A stretch of DNA of 64,000 nt, taken from assembly GCA_963971535.1 (NCBI GenBank), contig OZ020593.1, positions 21,789,670 to 21,853,669 of the forward strand, given 5' to 3'. Below are positions 1 to 11,593 of the stretch, one piece after another. The notes below the pieces were generated by a model, which was not told the origin of the DNA, did no database searches, and saw only the letters and a list, made by a program, of their open reading frames with translations. Source of the stretch: Notolepis coatsorum (Eukaryota > Chordata > Actinopteri > Aulopiformes > Paralepididae). A program made the position numbers and the translations under genes. Positions within the stretch are counted from its first letter, which is position 1; each line of letters opens with the position of its first letter.

Positions 1-282
1 TTTGACTAAATGTATTTCAGGTGGGCCACCACCCGAGAAGTGTGTATCTATCCGCAGGTTTGTCTCTTAATGTGGATGTGTTTTTTTTAATCCCGTCTAG
101 TTTGTGGCGATGACACACTGTCTGCACCCCCCCCCCTCCTCCTCCTCCTCCTCCTCTATAGCAGGTGCCCCATTGGAGCAAAGTTCTCAAGCATGACGTC
201 ACCGGGTCCTCTGGGAAAATCTTGACAAATAACCGACTAATGATGGAGTGGTCGACTGCTCGGGGTTCCCTCCCATGTCCTC

Positions 283-490
283 CTCGGTCATGAATGAATG
301 AATGAAAACTTTATTTAACAGATTGCAGAATGGGTACAATACAGTACGGCTCAATACACACAATTGTTAAGGGGATGCAGACCAGAGAAAGACTTTTGTC
401 TTGTTTATTACATCAGGGTCCCCCATTTTCAATTCATAGTGATATCAAAATACATAGTCATCGCGTTGTGCATTGTGTAAAAAGCATCAC
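283..490 (-). mobile_element. 5'-truncated LINE 3' end, (TTCA)n-tail family
   Basis: It starts with gaatgaatgaatgaatg followed by the reverse complement of the 3' end of the LINE at 22.3-24.7 kb (polyA-signal region, then tgcagaatgggtac). It is an inverted, 5'-truncated copy with no coding sequence. Other tails of the family lie at 18.65, 31.2, 32.1, 33.8 and 45.3 kb. Confidence 0.8.
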
Positions 491-828
491 GAGTGGTTTT
501 GTTTCGAATGCCATACACACAGAATATGAATTAAACAACTTATTTTCAATGTGACTGACAGCTAATGAGTAATGTTTTTAAGATGTAAAATATCGACTTG
601 CTTCATATTCATCATCATCATATTGTTTATAAACACATATTGTAAACATACTATGCGTGAAATTTGCTAAAAGAAAAAGATTAATTGGAACTTTGATAGA
701 AGCACTGCACATGTAACAGGTGTAAAACTCACTCCCCAGAGGCATACAAACTGAGCGCTTAGAAGGGAATTCCTTTCTTGGCCACTCAAGGCATGGTCGA
801 ATTCGTGGCAGGGGCGAGTTGCCTCTGT

Positions 829-884
829 TACACACACACCTTCACACAGACACACACACACACACACACATAATAATAATGTGA
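829..884. repeat. (CA)n / (TAA)n microsatellite
   Basis: An interrupted CA run (829-871) is followed by a short taataataat tract. It is simple sequence with no gene. The flanking 490-1320 shows AT-rich DNA with no recognisable coding region. Confidence 0.85.
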
Positions 885-1334
885 TATATTTGGGTCGAGG
901 ATATGTTGGCATATCGTCAGTGGATAGAGAACAATAACAACTGTCCGATATAACCTATAATAGTATAATGTATGTCTTCAGCTTGGCACTGACTGTCTTG
1001 CACCGTCAGGCTAAATTAACTTGCGCTGTGTTGTTGTGGTATTGTCCATTTCACAAATGAAATTATTATGGTAACAAATCAAATTTAGGCAGGGACTACA
1101 GATGAAAACTAGCTCATTAGCTAATTCTGGCACATTTACATTGATGTGGAAACTGAATATGTTGATTAATGTGCTCTGTCCCTGGGTAAAAAAGAAAAAA
1201 TAAATAAACTTAAACTTAAATGTAGAAATAAGCATTTTTTAAGAAATTGCAATATAGTCCTATGCAAAACACAGCCTATTAGCTATATACTCTTTTTTTG
1301 TTGCTTCTTTTGCTGTACTGTCAACATCATCATC

Positions 1335-1880
1335 ATCACCACTTCTTAGGGACCTGCACTGGCTCCCCATTGCTGCACGTATCCGCTTCAAGGCCCTCGA
1401 CCTAGCATACCGTGCGGCAAAGGGAACCGCTCCCGCCTACCTCCGGTCAATGGTCTCTAACTACACACCCTCAAGACCCCTACGCTCTGCATCTTCTGGC
1501 CGCCTCAGACCTACTCCTATCCAAGCTCCCGGAGGGTCATCAAAGAGAAGCCGCCTATTCTCAGTCCTTGCCCCACAATGGTGGAATGAACTACCCATCC
1601 CAGTTAGGACAGCCGAATCCCGTCCAATCTTTCGCCGTCGACTAAAGACTCACTTCTTCAACCATTATCTGAAATGATTATAAAAAAACCTAACCCTGAC
1701 TAACTGTACTGTCATGCACTTGTCCTAATAAACGAACCTACACTGTAGCACTCAACACTTTGATGAACATTGTTACTCAGCTGATATAGTTGTACCCTTC
1801 TTGCTGTCTTGTCGTACAGAACTTGTAAGTCGCTTTGGATAAAAGCGTCAGCTAAATGACTAAATGTAAATGTGAATGTA
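1335..1880 (+). mobile_element. L2-type LINE, C-terminal RT-ORF fragment and 3' end
   Basis: Translation gives the C-terminal tail typical of L2-type fish LINE polyproteins: RDLHWLPIAARIRFKALD, then GTAPAYLRSM, then a region ending WWNELPIPVR and FRRRLKTHFF, stop at about 1675. The 3' end (gtcgctttggataaaagcg, then taaatgactaaatgtaaatg) is the usual terminus of such elements. The catalytic RT domain and endonuclease are absent, so this is a dead 5'-truncated copy. Confidence 0.85.
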
Positions 1881-1881
1881 A

Positions 1882-1945
1882 ATCATCATCGCCACCACCA
1901 CCATCATCTTCATCATCATCATCACCACCATCATCAACATAATCA
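1882..1945. repeat. (ATC/ACC)n trinucleotide microsatellite
   Basis: Imperfect catcatcaccaccatcatc tract immediately after the L2 tail at 1880; it may have grown from that tail. Non-coding. Confidence 0.8.
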
Positions 1946-2199
1946 ATAACATACAACAGTTCCAATGCGCCCTCTGCTGGTTAATCGCAGCAAGTATTTG
2001 GTGGGAAAGGAATGAGTCATGTATCATGTTGTATTATTTGTATGTACAGATAAAAAGCCAAATAATAAAAAGGAACACTACTAGCTAATCATATAAGGTT
2101 AAACGGAAATAAAATCGAGATTTGTGGTTTTATTTATATATATATAATTTTATTTTGAGCACTAGTGTAAATAGTTGCACCCCCCTACTTGTCGGATGT

Positions 2200-2557
2200 T
2201 TCCGCCGGACACAATTTGACGATGCACATTACGGACGTACACAATTCAGCATGGCTTACAAGTAAACATGCGTTACAACTTCAACAGCAGTGTATATACA
2301 GATCTTAGCTTGTCAGTATCGGGTTGAATTACTCATTTTATAGTTTGCGAGAATTTACAACTATTGACGAGACGATAACGTTATTGATCGTAGCATGTTA
2401 GGGCTATTTTAGTTAAGGCAGCTAGCTATCTGGTTAGCACGTCTCTGCAGCAGCGTGTGATCTGGATAGCAGGAGGAGGACTGGTGGCAGATACCAGATA
2501 TTTGCAGGATTATATTAATTTATTGGAGGATTCCACACATCTGTTCCATTATTACTG
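2200..2557 (+). promoter_or_regulatory. Probable REXO4 promoter and 5' UTR
   Basis: This is non-repetitive sequence between upstream LINE remnants and the first REXO4 ATG, and is where promoter and 5' UTR should lie. No TATA box or CpG island is obvious by eye. The assignment is positional only. Confidence 0.4.
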
Positions 2558-5500
2558 ATGATAATGTCACAGGTGAAGGTGAACAAACCGGGCAGCAGCG
2601 CTCCTGCTGTCGCTGCTAAAGCCGTGAAACCTGCACCAGCAGGGAAGAAGCATTACAAGAAATACAGCAAACAGAAGTTTCCAAAGAAGAAGCCTCCAGC
2701 CTCCAAGGAGCAAGAGAAGGCTACCACTCTGCTGCGACCCCCAACAGATCCACAACAGTTCTCTGCCAATTGGAAAACTCTTATGGAGGTGAGTCACACG
2801 TCTTAACTAGTCTTATGTATACAACTATTTAAGTGGCCTTGTAATATTAAGATAAGACATTCCTTTATTGATCCCCTTGGGGAAATTCGGGCAGCATGGG
2901 CGAGGGGGATGGGGGGTACAGGTATGGGCAGGCTAATAGTAGAAACACGTAAATAATATATCATCATAGTCAATAAAATTATATCTGAATACAGAAATAT
3001 TAGAAAAATAAACACTGTAAACAAAGGTGCAGATGATGAGGGTCTGTATGCTGCCATATATATGTTACAATAGATATAGGCTATAACCAATTTGAATTTG
3101 AATCTGAATTCAGATTCAGACAACTTTATTGATCCTGCGTGGGGCAATTCATATTTGTAGCTTCACAAGTAACAAAAACATACTATGAGTAAGAGTAAAA
3201 GTAAACGGTACAAGGTAACCTAACCGGCATGATATGTCATATGTTGTAGTCCATGCAGGTTTAGGTGGTTAAGACTGAGTCAAACACACTTAGTGGTCAG
3301 ACATTCCTAATAGTTTCCCCTAATATTTGGGTGTTTGCAACAGTCATCTCTGTGATGATATGATGAATTCACATTGTACTGATAATTAATCTCTATTTGC
3401 CACAGGTGTTAAAGACCAGTGCACCTGAAAAGAGCCAACCTACCAAGACTCAACCTACCAAGACTCAACCTACCAAGACTCAACCCACCAAGACTCAACC
3501 CACCAAGACTCAACCTACCAAGACTCAACCTACCAAGACTCAACCCACCAAGACTCAACCTACCATGACTCAACCAGCCCAGCAGAAGAAGCACAGTTCA
3601 CATAAAGTGGAGGTGCAGGAAAAACCCCAAACCCAAAAAGACATATCTGGGGAAAATGGCGACCGTGTGCAGGACGTGGACACTGGGAAAGTGATAAAGA
3701 ACAAAACTGTTCCCAGCAAAGTCGCCTCGAAGGCAGCCTCTCTGATGAACGGAAAGGATCCGTCTGCCTCGGAAATGGAACAAAACCCAAAAGGGACCAA
3801 GAAGAAGAAGCGGGAGGCCGCTGGAAAGGCCAACCGTGAGCTGGCGGCGAAGAGGAGGAAGAAGGTGGAGGTGGAGCCCAAACCCCCCACAGAGTATGTA
3901 TAGAATCCACACTCGACACTAGTCACAAATGAAAGGTGCCAAAGTGTTTTTTTTTAGTTGTTAAAACAAGTGGTCTACATGTTGAAATAATAGCTCTACA
4001 TTCCGACAGCCATCACTGATTATAGAGTGTCTGGTCAGTAACATGGGTCTCCCAGTCCCTCCGCTCTGCAGTAAACACTACAGAGAATTCATTTTCTGGT
4101 ATCCCCTTTCCACTTTATCCAATCAGGAGAGAGAACCGCCACAGTGCAAAAATGGTCTGACAAAAATAAGAAATAAAAACTAGTTTTAAGCAAATGTGTC
4201 CTTGAAACATTATGGTTTATAAGATTTCTTGAAATAAGTAACAAATTATAAAAAAAAAAATCTATGGTTTTCTCTCTCCTGATTGGATAAAGTTGGAAGG
4301 GATACCAGAAAATGTATTTTGTGTTTACTGCAGAGTGGAGGGACTGGGAGACCCATGTATGTTACTGACCAGACACTCAGAATGTAGAGCTATTTAACAC
4401 TTATCTTAACAAAAGAAATACCACTTACTGTACCTTTTTTAAAGTTGCTTATTAATATGGATGTATTCTGCTTCTGCGTTTCCATACTAAACCTTTCTGT
4501 TGCTCTTCTACTGCTCATGCCAGACCAGATCTGAAGAGGGTCTCCCCGCTGCTGTCTGCGACAGGCGACACACTGACTGCACGTTTCTCCCCTCTGTCCT
4601 TCCAGGGCGGACCTCTGGTTCGACGACGTGGACCCTGACGACATCGAGGCGACCATGGGGACGGAAGCGGCCGACATCATGAGGAAGATGCAGGGGCTTC
4701 ATAAGACCACGGCCGAGGACACCGAGAGCGCCCTCGTCAAGGAGAAGGCGTTCGAGGGGTGAGAGTCAGCGAATACGCCACTTTACTGCTTCCTCATGGC
4801 TCGTACACGTACAGTGTGTGTGTGCATAAAAACAGAACTAGCGTTGTCGGGGTACCTGCATGGTCTTTCAAAGTATTAAATTCATAATTTTCAATTTAAG
4901 GTATTAGTAAAAGTCTTACATTTCATTTGCACAGGTCAGGTATTACATTTTTGGGGGGCCAGCCCGGCTGTCGTAAGATGAAATAATATTAAATATATTA
5001 AATGTTGGGCGGCTAGGTGGTGTAGTGGGCAAGGCACTCGCCACCAGTGTGGAGACGCTAGGATTCGCGTGTTCGAATCCAGCTCTCCACATTGTTTTCA
5101 GTTTAGCTGGTCGTCCGCAGTAATACACATTGGCCGTATTACGGGGAGGGAAAACTGAAGGGTGGGGATCGAACGTTGTGAACAAGCGACTCCTACAAGT
5201 CGGTTGGTGCGCCTGCGCAGTAGAATCAGGAAGTGTCGGGGGCAGCGTGAGCCTCCCACGCGTTACTCCTCGACACTGATAGATCGAGCTGCGCAGGTGA
5301 AAAGATGCGACTGCTGTTACCTCAAGTACCGGAGGGGACTTGTGCTATGTATGACTTAGTCCACATTGCAGCCGGCTTGTGGGAGGCAAGAAACAGCGTT
5401 CGTGACAGGGGAGGGTTGAATTGGATGATACGAAATTGGGATGGGAGAAAATATAGAAAAATGGGAGAAAAAGTGGATCAAAAAAAAAAATATATTAAAT

Positions 5501-6528
5501 GTTTTTGTATTTAAGTCATTGTTTTTTTTTGCGGGGCTACCGGGAGCTTGGTGCGTCTGGCGAGAGCTTGTATGGAAGAATTTAAATTGGCGCGCAAGTG
5601 CAGCCGCCAGGTCAGTGTCGCTGTGTGCTTTTTTCTTCTGCTAGTATGATCGTGATTTTTTTTTTGCTTAAATGATCGTGTAATCTCCGTCTTTACAACA
5701 GCTCGGGACGTGAGCTTACCTTGTGTGTAGCATGCGAGTACATTGCTTTTAGAAAGTGATGCCTAGCTGCTAGTAACCAAGGCTCCTCTCTCCTCTCTCC
5801 CTCTCCACCGTGACGACCACCAGCCTGACCAGAGCCGTCGCCATGGACTGTGAGATGGTGGGAGTGGGTCCTGACGGAGAGGACAGCATACTGGCGCGGG
5901 TGTCCCTCGTCAACCACTTTGGGAAGTGTATCTACGACAAATACGTCAAGGCCACCGAGGAGGTGACAGACTACAGGACAGCAGTCAGTGGCATCCGACC
6001 AGAAGACATTATAGACGGTGAGACATCAAATCCATTGTCATCATGCAGCATAAGTACGGTACAATGAAAAGAAGTTTGGCATCCAACCAGAGTGCAAATT
6101 TAACAGTAAAGTGCAATAGTAATATACAATGTACAGGTGAACTGGGTATAAAATATATAAATTGGTACTACTGGGTGTAGTCAAGTGCTAATCAGATGTA
6201 TGTACAGAGTTGTAATACTAAAATGTACAGTGATACAGGTATAAAGACAGTATGGGCGTAGTCATACTGGCCAGCAGCGTAACTAGTAAGACTAGGTAAG
6301 GGATATATATAGATATAGTATATCTACAGATATGTAAAAATGATTATATGCAGGTATGTACAGGCATAGATATACTGTATATACGGTAATACTAAATATA
6401 TATATATATGGTATATACAGCATTATTGTACATGCTATCATGCAGAGTTATATGGGTTATTTACAGGTGTATAAGTAGGTAGGAGTACACAGTAGGAGGA
6501 TTATATGCCGGTATATTCAGACAGATAT

Positions 6529-6582
<54 letters not shown>

Positions 6583-9077
6583 TGAAAATATAAATATATA
6601 TTATGCGGTATATACAGCACTGTTGTACATGCTATCATACAGAGTATATGGGTAGACTCTAGTGAGGGAGAAGATATTATTATAATATTATAACGGTAGC
6701 TTTATGACGTGATGTGTTCCGTGCCGTTCTGTGTTGCAGGGGAGGACGCACAGAAGGTCCAGAGGGAGGTGGCGGAGATCCTGCAGGGCAGAATACTGGT
6801 TGGCCACGCCGTACACAATGACCTCAAGGTAGCCTGCATCTACAGTCGGCGACCGTTGTCATTTTAGAATCGCATTCGGCTCCAATAACTTACTAATAAC
6901 TGAAATCATCTTTTCAGATTTTACTCTTGGATCATCCCAAAAAGAAAACCCGCGACACCCAGAAGTATAAACCTTTCAAGAGGGCCGTGAAGGTACTGAC
7001 ACTTTACCACATGAATTGAAGAAGATTGTCAGGGTTCCCAATAGGGCTGGGCAATTAATCGAAAAAATCGCGATCTCGATTCATAGACCTATGCAATCTC
7101 ATTTCTAAGTTATGATGTTTTTCTTTTTATTAAAAAAAAAAGTTTATAAATTTTTTTTACTTTTACTTTACTTTTTAAATGATTTTATTGAAAAAATACG
7201 AATCGTGAGAGAATCGTGATCTCAATTCTTAGAGAGAAAAATTGTGATTAACATTTTAGCAAGAATCGCCCAGCCCTAGTTCCCAACTTCCCACTCCTCC
7301 TGGAAAACCACGAAATTCAGAGACTAGATTTCCAAACCTGGAAAATGTACGGTACTAAAATGACCAAATATCCAGGGGAAAAAAGTATTGTCCTAGAAAT
7401 TTTTTTGTATTGTATTTGAGCCCCTAGGTGTGTATTTAGTTTGAAACTCAACTGTTTGTAGGATTATAGCAGTGTGTCGCCCAATTTGGGGCCTGCAGGC
7501 CACGTTTGACCCACGCTCCCTTCGTTTTGGTCCAACATGGTATTTGACAAGCACATGCTTATTCTCCTTATTTAAAGTGCTGTAAAATCATAACCGTAAT
7601 GACTACAAAACGTACATTTTGTGACGGGTGTAGCAGTCGCCTGTAATGAACGTGAGACCCTTCATCATGAACCCATCGTTAAAAAAGGAGGAATAAAACT
7701 GGGGTTGAATGTGTTGATACCAGGAAATGATATGACCGTTTGTGAGCAAGAGTGTGGAACCCTGATTGTGTTTTTCTGTCTGCGAGGAGGATTTGTTTTC
7801 TAACGAGGTGTTTTCCTCCCGTTAGAGCGGTCGACCCGCGCTGAGGGTCCTGTGTAGAGAAATCCTCAACGTGAAGGTCCAACAGGGTGAACATTCATCT
7901 GTGAGTTTCCTCCAAACACTGTCCTATTCACGTCGTAGATCATAAGATCTGTCTCACTTGTTGCCCATTTAAAGGCCTACTTCGCCGATTTGAATCCTTA
8001 TCTCGATGCATTCGTCACAGTACGACACGCTTACATACTGTACATGTAAGCGTGTCGTCACTCTGTATCTCAGAAGTAGGCTCTATGTTCACCACCCTGG
8101 TCACTCCCTTCACAGGCCGGGCGGCCTGAGTTGCGTTTCTCCTGGTTTTAAATTGTGTTTTCGTGGTTTGCGAATCTCACCAGTGATTTGAAACCAGGAA
8201 ATCGAACAGGGTAGTCACTCTTTAGTGCTTTCGCCTGGCCCGTGACACAGTCATCGGGCGTACGATTTGGGAGGCGATGAATGAGCCCGCCTCTGAGATA
8301 CAGAGTGATTGATTATTACATAGAGATATGGTTTTGTTAAAATAAGTGGTCTACATGTTAAAATAATAAGCTGGAGAGAGAGGTCTGACAAAAATAAGAA
8401 ATACATTTTAATCAAATATGTGCTTGAGACAAGTAAAATAATCTGCCAGTGCAGTAAGCAAATCTGCCATGGCAATATTTATTGAAATAAGTATAATAAT
8501 TAAAAACGTCTAGTGTTTTGTGTGTATTTGCTTACTGCACTGGCAGATTACATGTTTCAAGGACACATTTGCTTAAAACTCGTTTTTTTATTTCTTACTT
8601 TTGCAGTGTGGAGTTCTCTCCCCTGATTGGATAAAGTGGGAACACGATACCAGGGGGGGAAAAGTAGTCTGTTTACTGCAGAGCGGAGCGACTGGGAGAC
8701 TCATGTTACTGACCAAGCACCCTAGATCAGTGATGGCTGTCGGAATGTAGAGCTATTTAACACTTATTTAAACAAAGAAGTACCACTTACAGCACTTTTT
8801 TTTTTTTTTTTTATATAAATGTCATCACAACTAATCCCACAGAAATGCATTGACGGGAAAGTCTGACACATTATATCTTTCGCTAATAATCGCCCCTCAT
8901 CATCATCATCGCCCCTCCTTCTCCCCTCCTCTTCATCTGCAGGTCCAAGACGCACAGGCCACCATGAGGCTGTACACCATGGTGAAGAAGAAGTGGGAGG
9001 CGGAGATCAAAGATGGCCATAGCAAGAAAGAGTCAAACTTTGTTGCGCGAAAACCCAAGAGCCCCGCGAAGAAGTGA
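2558..9077 (+). CDS. rexo4: RNA exonuclease 4 (REXO4), 8 coding exons
   Basis: Coding exons: 2558-2788, 3406-3893, 4606-4758, 5824-6017, 6740-6828, 6918-6992, 7826-7900, 8943-9077. They join to 1440 nt, 479 aa plus stop, all with GT-AG introns. The REX4-type DEDDh exonuclease domain fills the C-terminal half: Exo I AMDCEMVG (D299, E301), Exo [10 protein letters not shown] (D383) and Exo III EHSSVQDA (H433, D438, split by intron 7). The N-terminal 290 residues are Lys/Ala/Pro-rich and low complexity, as expected for a nuclear or nucleolar protein; exon 2 holds a KTQPT pentapeptide array. The family acts as 3'-5' exonucleases linked to pre-rRNA processing, and the vertebrate protein is also known as XPMC2H. 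Human REXO4 is about 422 aa, so this protein is longer, mainly because of the repeat. Start: ATG at 2558 or the in-frame ATG at 2564 (M-I-M); the choice is open. All catalytic residues are present, so it is probably functional. Confidence 0.96.
2845..3215 (-). mobile_element. LINE-type 3' ends in REXO4 intron 1, reverse orientation
   Basis: The segment ttcctttattgatcccct is the reverse complement of the terminal signature found at 26.8 kb (ggggatcaataaaggaa). A second unit, acaactttattgatcctg, begins near 3120. The body (2990-3210) matches in reverse the sequences at 26.5-26.75 kb and 43.1-43.3 kb. No ORF is left. It fills most of intron 1. Confidence 0.65.
3422..3575 (+). repeat. In-frame coding minisatellite (KTQPT array) in REXO4 exon 2
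   Basis: A 15-bp unit, caacctaccaagact with C/T changes at one Pro codon, repeats about nine times and encodes about nine Gln-Pro-Thr-Lys-Thr pentapeptides just after the exon 2 acceptor. The last unit carries Lys to Met (QPTMT), followed by QPAQQKK. The unit is a multiple of 3, so copy changes keep the frame. It lies in the disordered basic N-terminal region, away from the nuclease domain. Confidence 0.95.
3945..4430. mobile_element. Fold-back MITE, copy 1 (REXO4 intron 2)
   Basis: A large imperfect palindrome. The left arm has agtggtctacatgtt, a tagctctacattccgac box and ctcccagtccctccgctctg. The right arm has the same boxes in reverse (cagagtggagggactgggag, then gaatgtagagctatttaaca). The family recurs at 8.34-8.79, 16.02-16.10 and 33.40-33.66 kb, all between genes or in introns. 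Non-coding; the transposase superfamily is unknown. Confidence 0.8.
4846..5700 (+). mobile_element. Dispersed repeat interrupted by a SINE (REXO4 intron 3)
   Basis: The left part (4846-5006; ggtacctgca, attaaattcataattttca) and right part (5491-5690; gcggggctaccgggagcttg, then cagccgccaggtcagtgtcgc) both match the ends of the hAT-like element at 10.2-11.6 kb. It is therefore a second copy of that family, split by the SINE at 5007-5490. Non-coding. Confidence 0.6.
5007..5490 (+). mobile_element. tRNA-headed SINE, copy 1
   Basis: The head gggcggctaggtggtgtag resembles a Pol III A box and gtgttcgaatcc a B box, so it is tRNA-derived. A body near 480 bp ends in aaattgggatgggag and an A-rich tail. 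Flanked by direct repeats aaatatattaaatgtt (left up to 5006, right from about 5488), a target-site duplication typical of LINE-mobilised SINEs. Close copies lie at 20.43 and 36.60 kb. Confidence 0.88.
6025..6735 (-). mobile_element. Reverse copy of a dispersed retroelement 3' region with (AT)n core
   Basis: It runs from just after the exon 4 donor (tgcagcataagtacggta, gaaaagaagtttggcatcca) and fills REXO4 intron 4. The same sequence appears at 21.17-21.35 and 38.27-38.47 kb and in opposite orientation at 14.9-15.46 kb. It contains an (AT)n run at about 6530-6580. No ORF. Confidence 0.7.
7042..7278. mobile_element. Short non-autonomous hAT-like element in REXO4 intron 6
   Basis: The ends are inverted (TAGGGCTGGGC...GCCCAGCCCTA) and flanked by a perfect 8-bp duplication GTTCCCAA at 7034-7041 and 7279-7286, which is the hAT target-site length. 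It is 237 bp, AT-rich inside, and has no transposase. Confidence 0.9.
8335..8790. mobile_element. Fold-back MITE, copy 2 (REXO4 intron 7)
   Basis: Same family as 3945-4430 (agtggtctacatgtt...gaatgtagagctatttaaca). This copy has an extra internal hairpin: ctgccagtgcagtaagcaaa at about 8441 is mirrored by tttgcttactgcactggcag at about 8528. Non-coding. Confidence 0.8.
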
Positions 9078-9365
9078 GACCGTCTCACTGGGGTCGTGGA
9101 TTCACCACGATGCCAGTCGACTACAACCAGACGTTATGTCTGCTGCTCTGGACCGCAGGTCACGGGAGGGTTGGACGTGGAGCCGTGTGTTTGTTTGCAG
9201 AAGACAAAAGAGCAATATGTAAACGTGTCGGGGCTTATTATACAGTGGTCCTGCTGAGGAGTGATCTTTTTTAGACTTCATTTAGGCGGTTTACTCTTTT
9301 TTTTATTTTATTTTATTTTTTAAACTCTTTTTTCCCCTACTTTTTTCCGATTTTTCTCCCATCCC
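9078..9365 (+). other. REXO4 3' UTR region
   Basis: Unique sequence after the TGA at 9075-9077, running into a T-rich stretch. I see no clear AATAAA before the SINE at 9366, so the polyadenylation site is undetermined. Confidence 0.5.
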
Positions 9366-9790
9366 ACTGTTAGTCGTTATGCCAATTCCCAACCCCCTTC
9401 CTGGTTGTTGCGCACCCCCCCCATACTGTTGGTCCGGGAGGCCGGAGACTGTCACATGCTTTCCTCCGACACATGTGCAGCCAGCCGACAGCCAGCCTGG
9501 CAGCGCAGATTCTCACCGGGAGAGTGTAACATGTGGAAAGTCGCACTACCTCTCTCCAGATCCTACCCTCACTGTGCAGGCGCCCCGACCGAACTGTAGG
9601 GGTCGCTGTCCACAACGCCCAGGACCCACCCACGGCTTCCCTCCCCCTAACCCAGCCAAAACGAGTTAGTATAGCGATCAGCCCAAGCCAAGGCAATGCT
9701 GACTCTCTGGGAGTCGAGACCGCAGCCTCTTGCATTGGTGAAGAGCACAATCTCCGCTACGCCACCTGTCCGCCCACAGCGGTTTACTCT
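9366..9790 (-). mobile_element. tRNA-headed SINE, divergent subfamily, minus orientation
   Basis: On the minus strand it starts near 9785 with an A-box-like segment (acaggtggcgtagcgga) and a B-box-like segment (ggtctcgactcc). The middle (gcgttgtggacagcgac, then gcgcctgcacagt) and tail (aattgg...gggatgggagaaa) match the SINEs at 5.0, 20.4 and 36.6 kb, while head and inner body differ. Open frames here are chance. Confidence 0.75.
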
Positions 9791-10209
9791 TTAAACATTT
9801 CCTGGAGTTAGTCAAGGAAACTATAAAAGAAGGAAGGCTCATCATCCCGTCACTGTGTAGCTCAAGTGTGGGAACTTTCATTTCGGCCCACATGGAGTTG
9901 AACGGTATCGCCGTCTCGTTTATGACACGTCATTTAAACAGGTTATATTACCTCAGATGTCGGAATCATCTGTAATTTGTTGCATTGTTAACGAACTAAC
10001 GTTTGATATATTGTTCGATGTATATTTCCTCAGGTACCGGTAGCTGGTATATTTTTTATAGGCTTCAATAGAACTGGCACTACCAAGCATAGCATTATTC
10101 TGACGTTATGACCCTTCCTTCTTATATTATAGTTTCCTTGGAGTTAGTTAATAATCAATAGGTTAATATTCATGTCACAAAAGACTATCCGATACATGTT
10201 TTTATTCAT

Positions 10210-11593
10210 CAGGGTATCTGCAGGGTATTAAAAAGTCTTAAATTCATAATTTTCAGAAGTTTCGACCTAAAAGTACATGCCCAAGTAAATGGAAGATTGC
10301 TCCACTTCTACAAGGTCACTTAGCATGTTCTTGGTATCTAGGAACATCTATGGACCTCGGGAATGTATCCCCAGTGTCAGAAATATTGTGTCTGTTACTA
10401 GGCTTGAGTAAATTGTGATGAAACAAAGGAGAATATAAATTAGGAATGTCTGTCGGTGAATAACACCATGTTAAAATTGTGCTGCCTCCGACCTCGCTCA
10501 CTGAGCTCATTCAGCACCTTCTTGAGATCAAGTGTATAAAAAAATCAAAGCAAATTAATAAAGGGAAGATGATTAAACAGAAGGATTTGTAGATACAGTA
10601 ATAATTATAATCCATTTGAATTATACATTCAAAATTGTATTATGAACTATAAATTACCTTATTATGGCCAAATCATGCATCTATGGATAGGGGGAAAGCT
10701 CCTCATTCCAATGGCAGTGTTAAATCTGGATTTAGTCATTTCCTTGCGGTTTTATGATACAAGAGAGAATTTGCATTATTCCGATAAATTCTTATTTTCG
10801 GAAAAACTTTTAAAACATCGGTAAACAAACGTAGTGCTGAAAATATACACTTTGCCTGCTATTTTGATAGGGTTAAGGTCTTTACTCTTGGCTACATTTG
10901 AAAAAGAAACAACATTAATTAATAGTCTGTATTGATCGATTTATGATAAAACAGCAGGATCCCCCAATTGGGCGACCCTACAGTAAATGTTGGGGTGTAA
11001 AGGTACACGTATCCGTACCGAACTGAACAAGGTTCAGTGTGTACCGTACCGAACGGCTGTGTAGTGTACCGAACGAATACAACGGTATGTTAACCACTAA
11101 CGACCGCCCACCGGGGGCTGTTTTTTTTCACAATCTAATATAATTATTATTTTTGTATTTTACAAGTCGATTATTAATTTCAATATAGAATATTCGTTGA
11201 CAGCCCTACAAGTACAATTAGTTACTGAACACTACATCACCCCTGAGTGGAACATGGAAAGCCAAACTTTCCCCCACTGTACCGAAAACCGTACCGAACC
11301 TTGACTTCAAAACCGAGGTACGGGGGGGGGGGGCTGTCGGGAAATTAAATATTAGATTTATGAAATGTTTTTGTGTTCAAGTCGTTTTTTGCGGGGCTAC
11401 CAGGAGCTTGGTGTGTCTGAGCTTGTATGGAACGCACACGAATTTTTATTGGTGTGCAGCCGCCAGTTCAGCGTCGCTATGTGTTTTTGTTTTCATTTGC
11501 TAGTTAAGTATGATCATGAAATCTTTATAAAAAGGTAGCTTCAAGTGATTATTAAAAAGGTCTCTTAACGTGTTGAAACCTGCAGATACCCTG
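10210..11593. mobile_element. hAT-like element (CAGGGTATCTGCAGG termini) with a nested insertion
   Basis: The left end CAGGGTATCTGCAGG (10210) is mirrored by CCTGCAGATACCCTG at the right end (to 11593). The bases outside do not give a clean 8-bp duplication, so the superfamily is inferred from the ends. The right part (11345-11540) matches 5500-5690. No transposase frame; at about 10985-11335 it contains another element. Confidence 0.6.
10985..11340. mobile_element. Nested hAT-like fragment with GTACCG-rich subterminal repeats
   Basis: Begins ggggtgtaaaggtacacg and has repeated accgtaccgaac motifs at both ends in inverted order (right side: aaccgtaccgaacc, then aaccgaggtacgg and a 14-G run). 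This pattern is seen at the ends of short hAT elements. Boundaries are approximate. Confidence 0.5.

Noticed and set aside
9379-9811. Pro-rich open frames of about 90-96 codons
   Set aside because: They lie inside a reversed SINE, on both strands, with no splice or start context.
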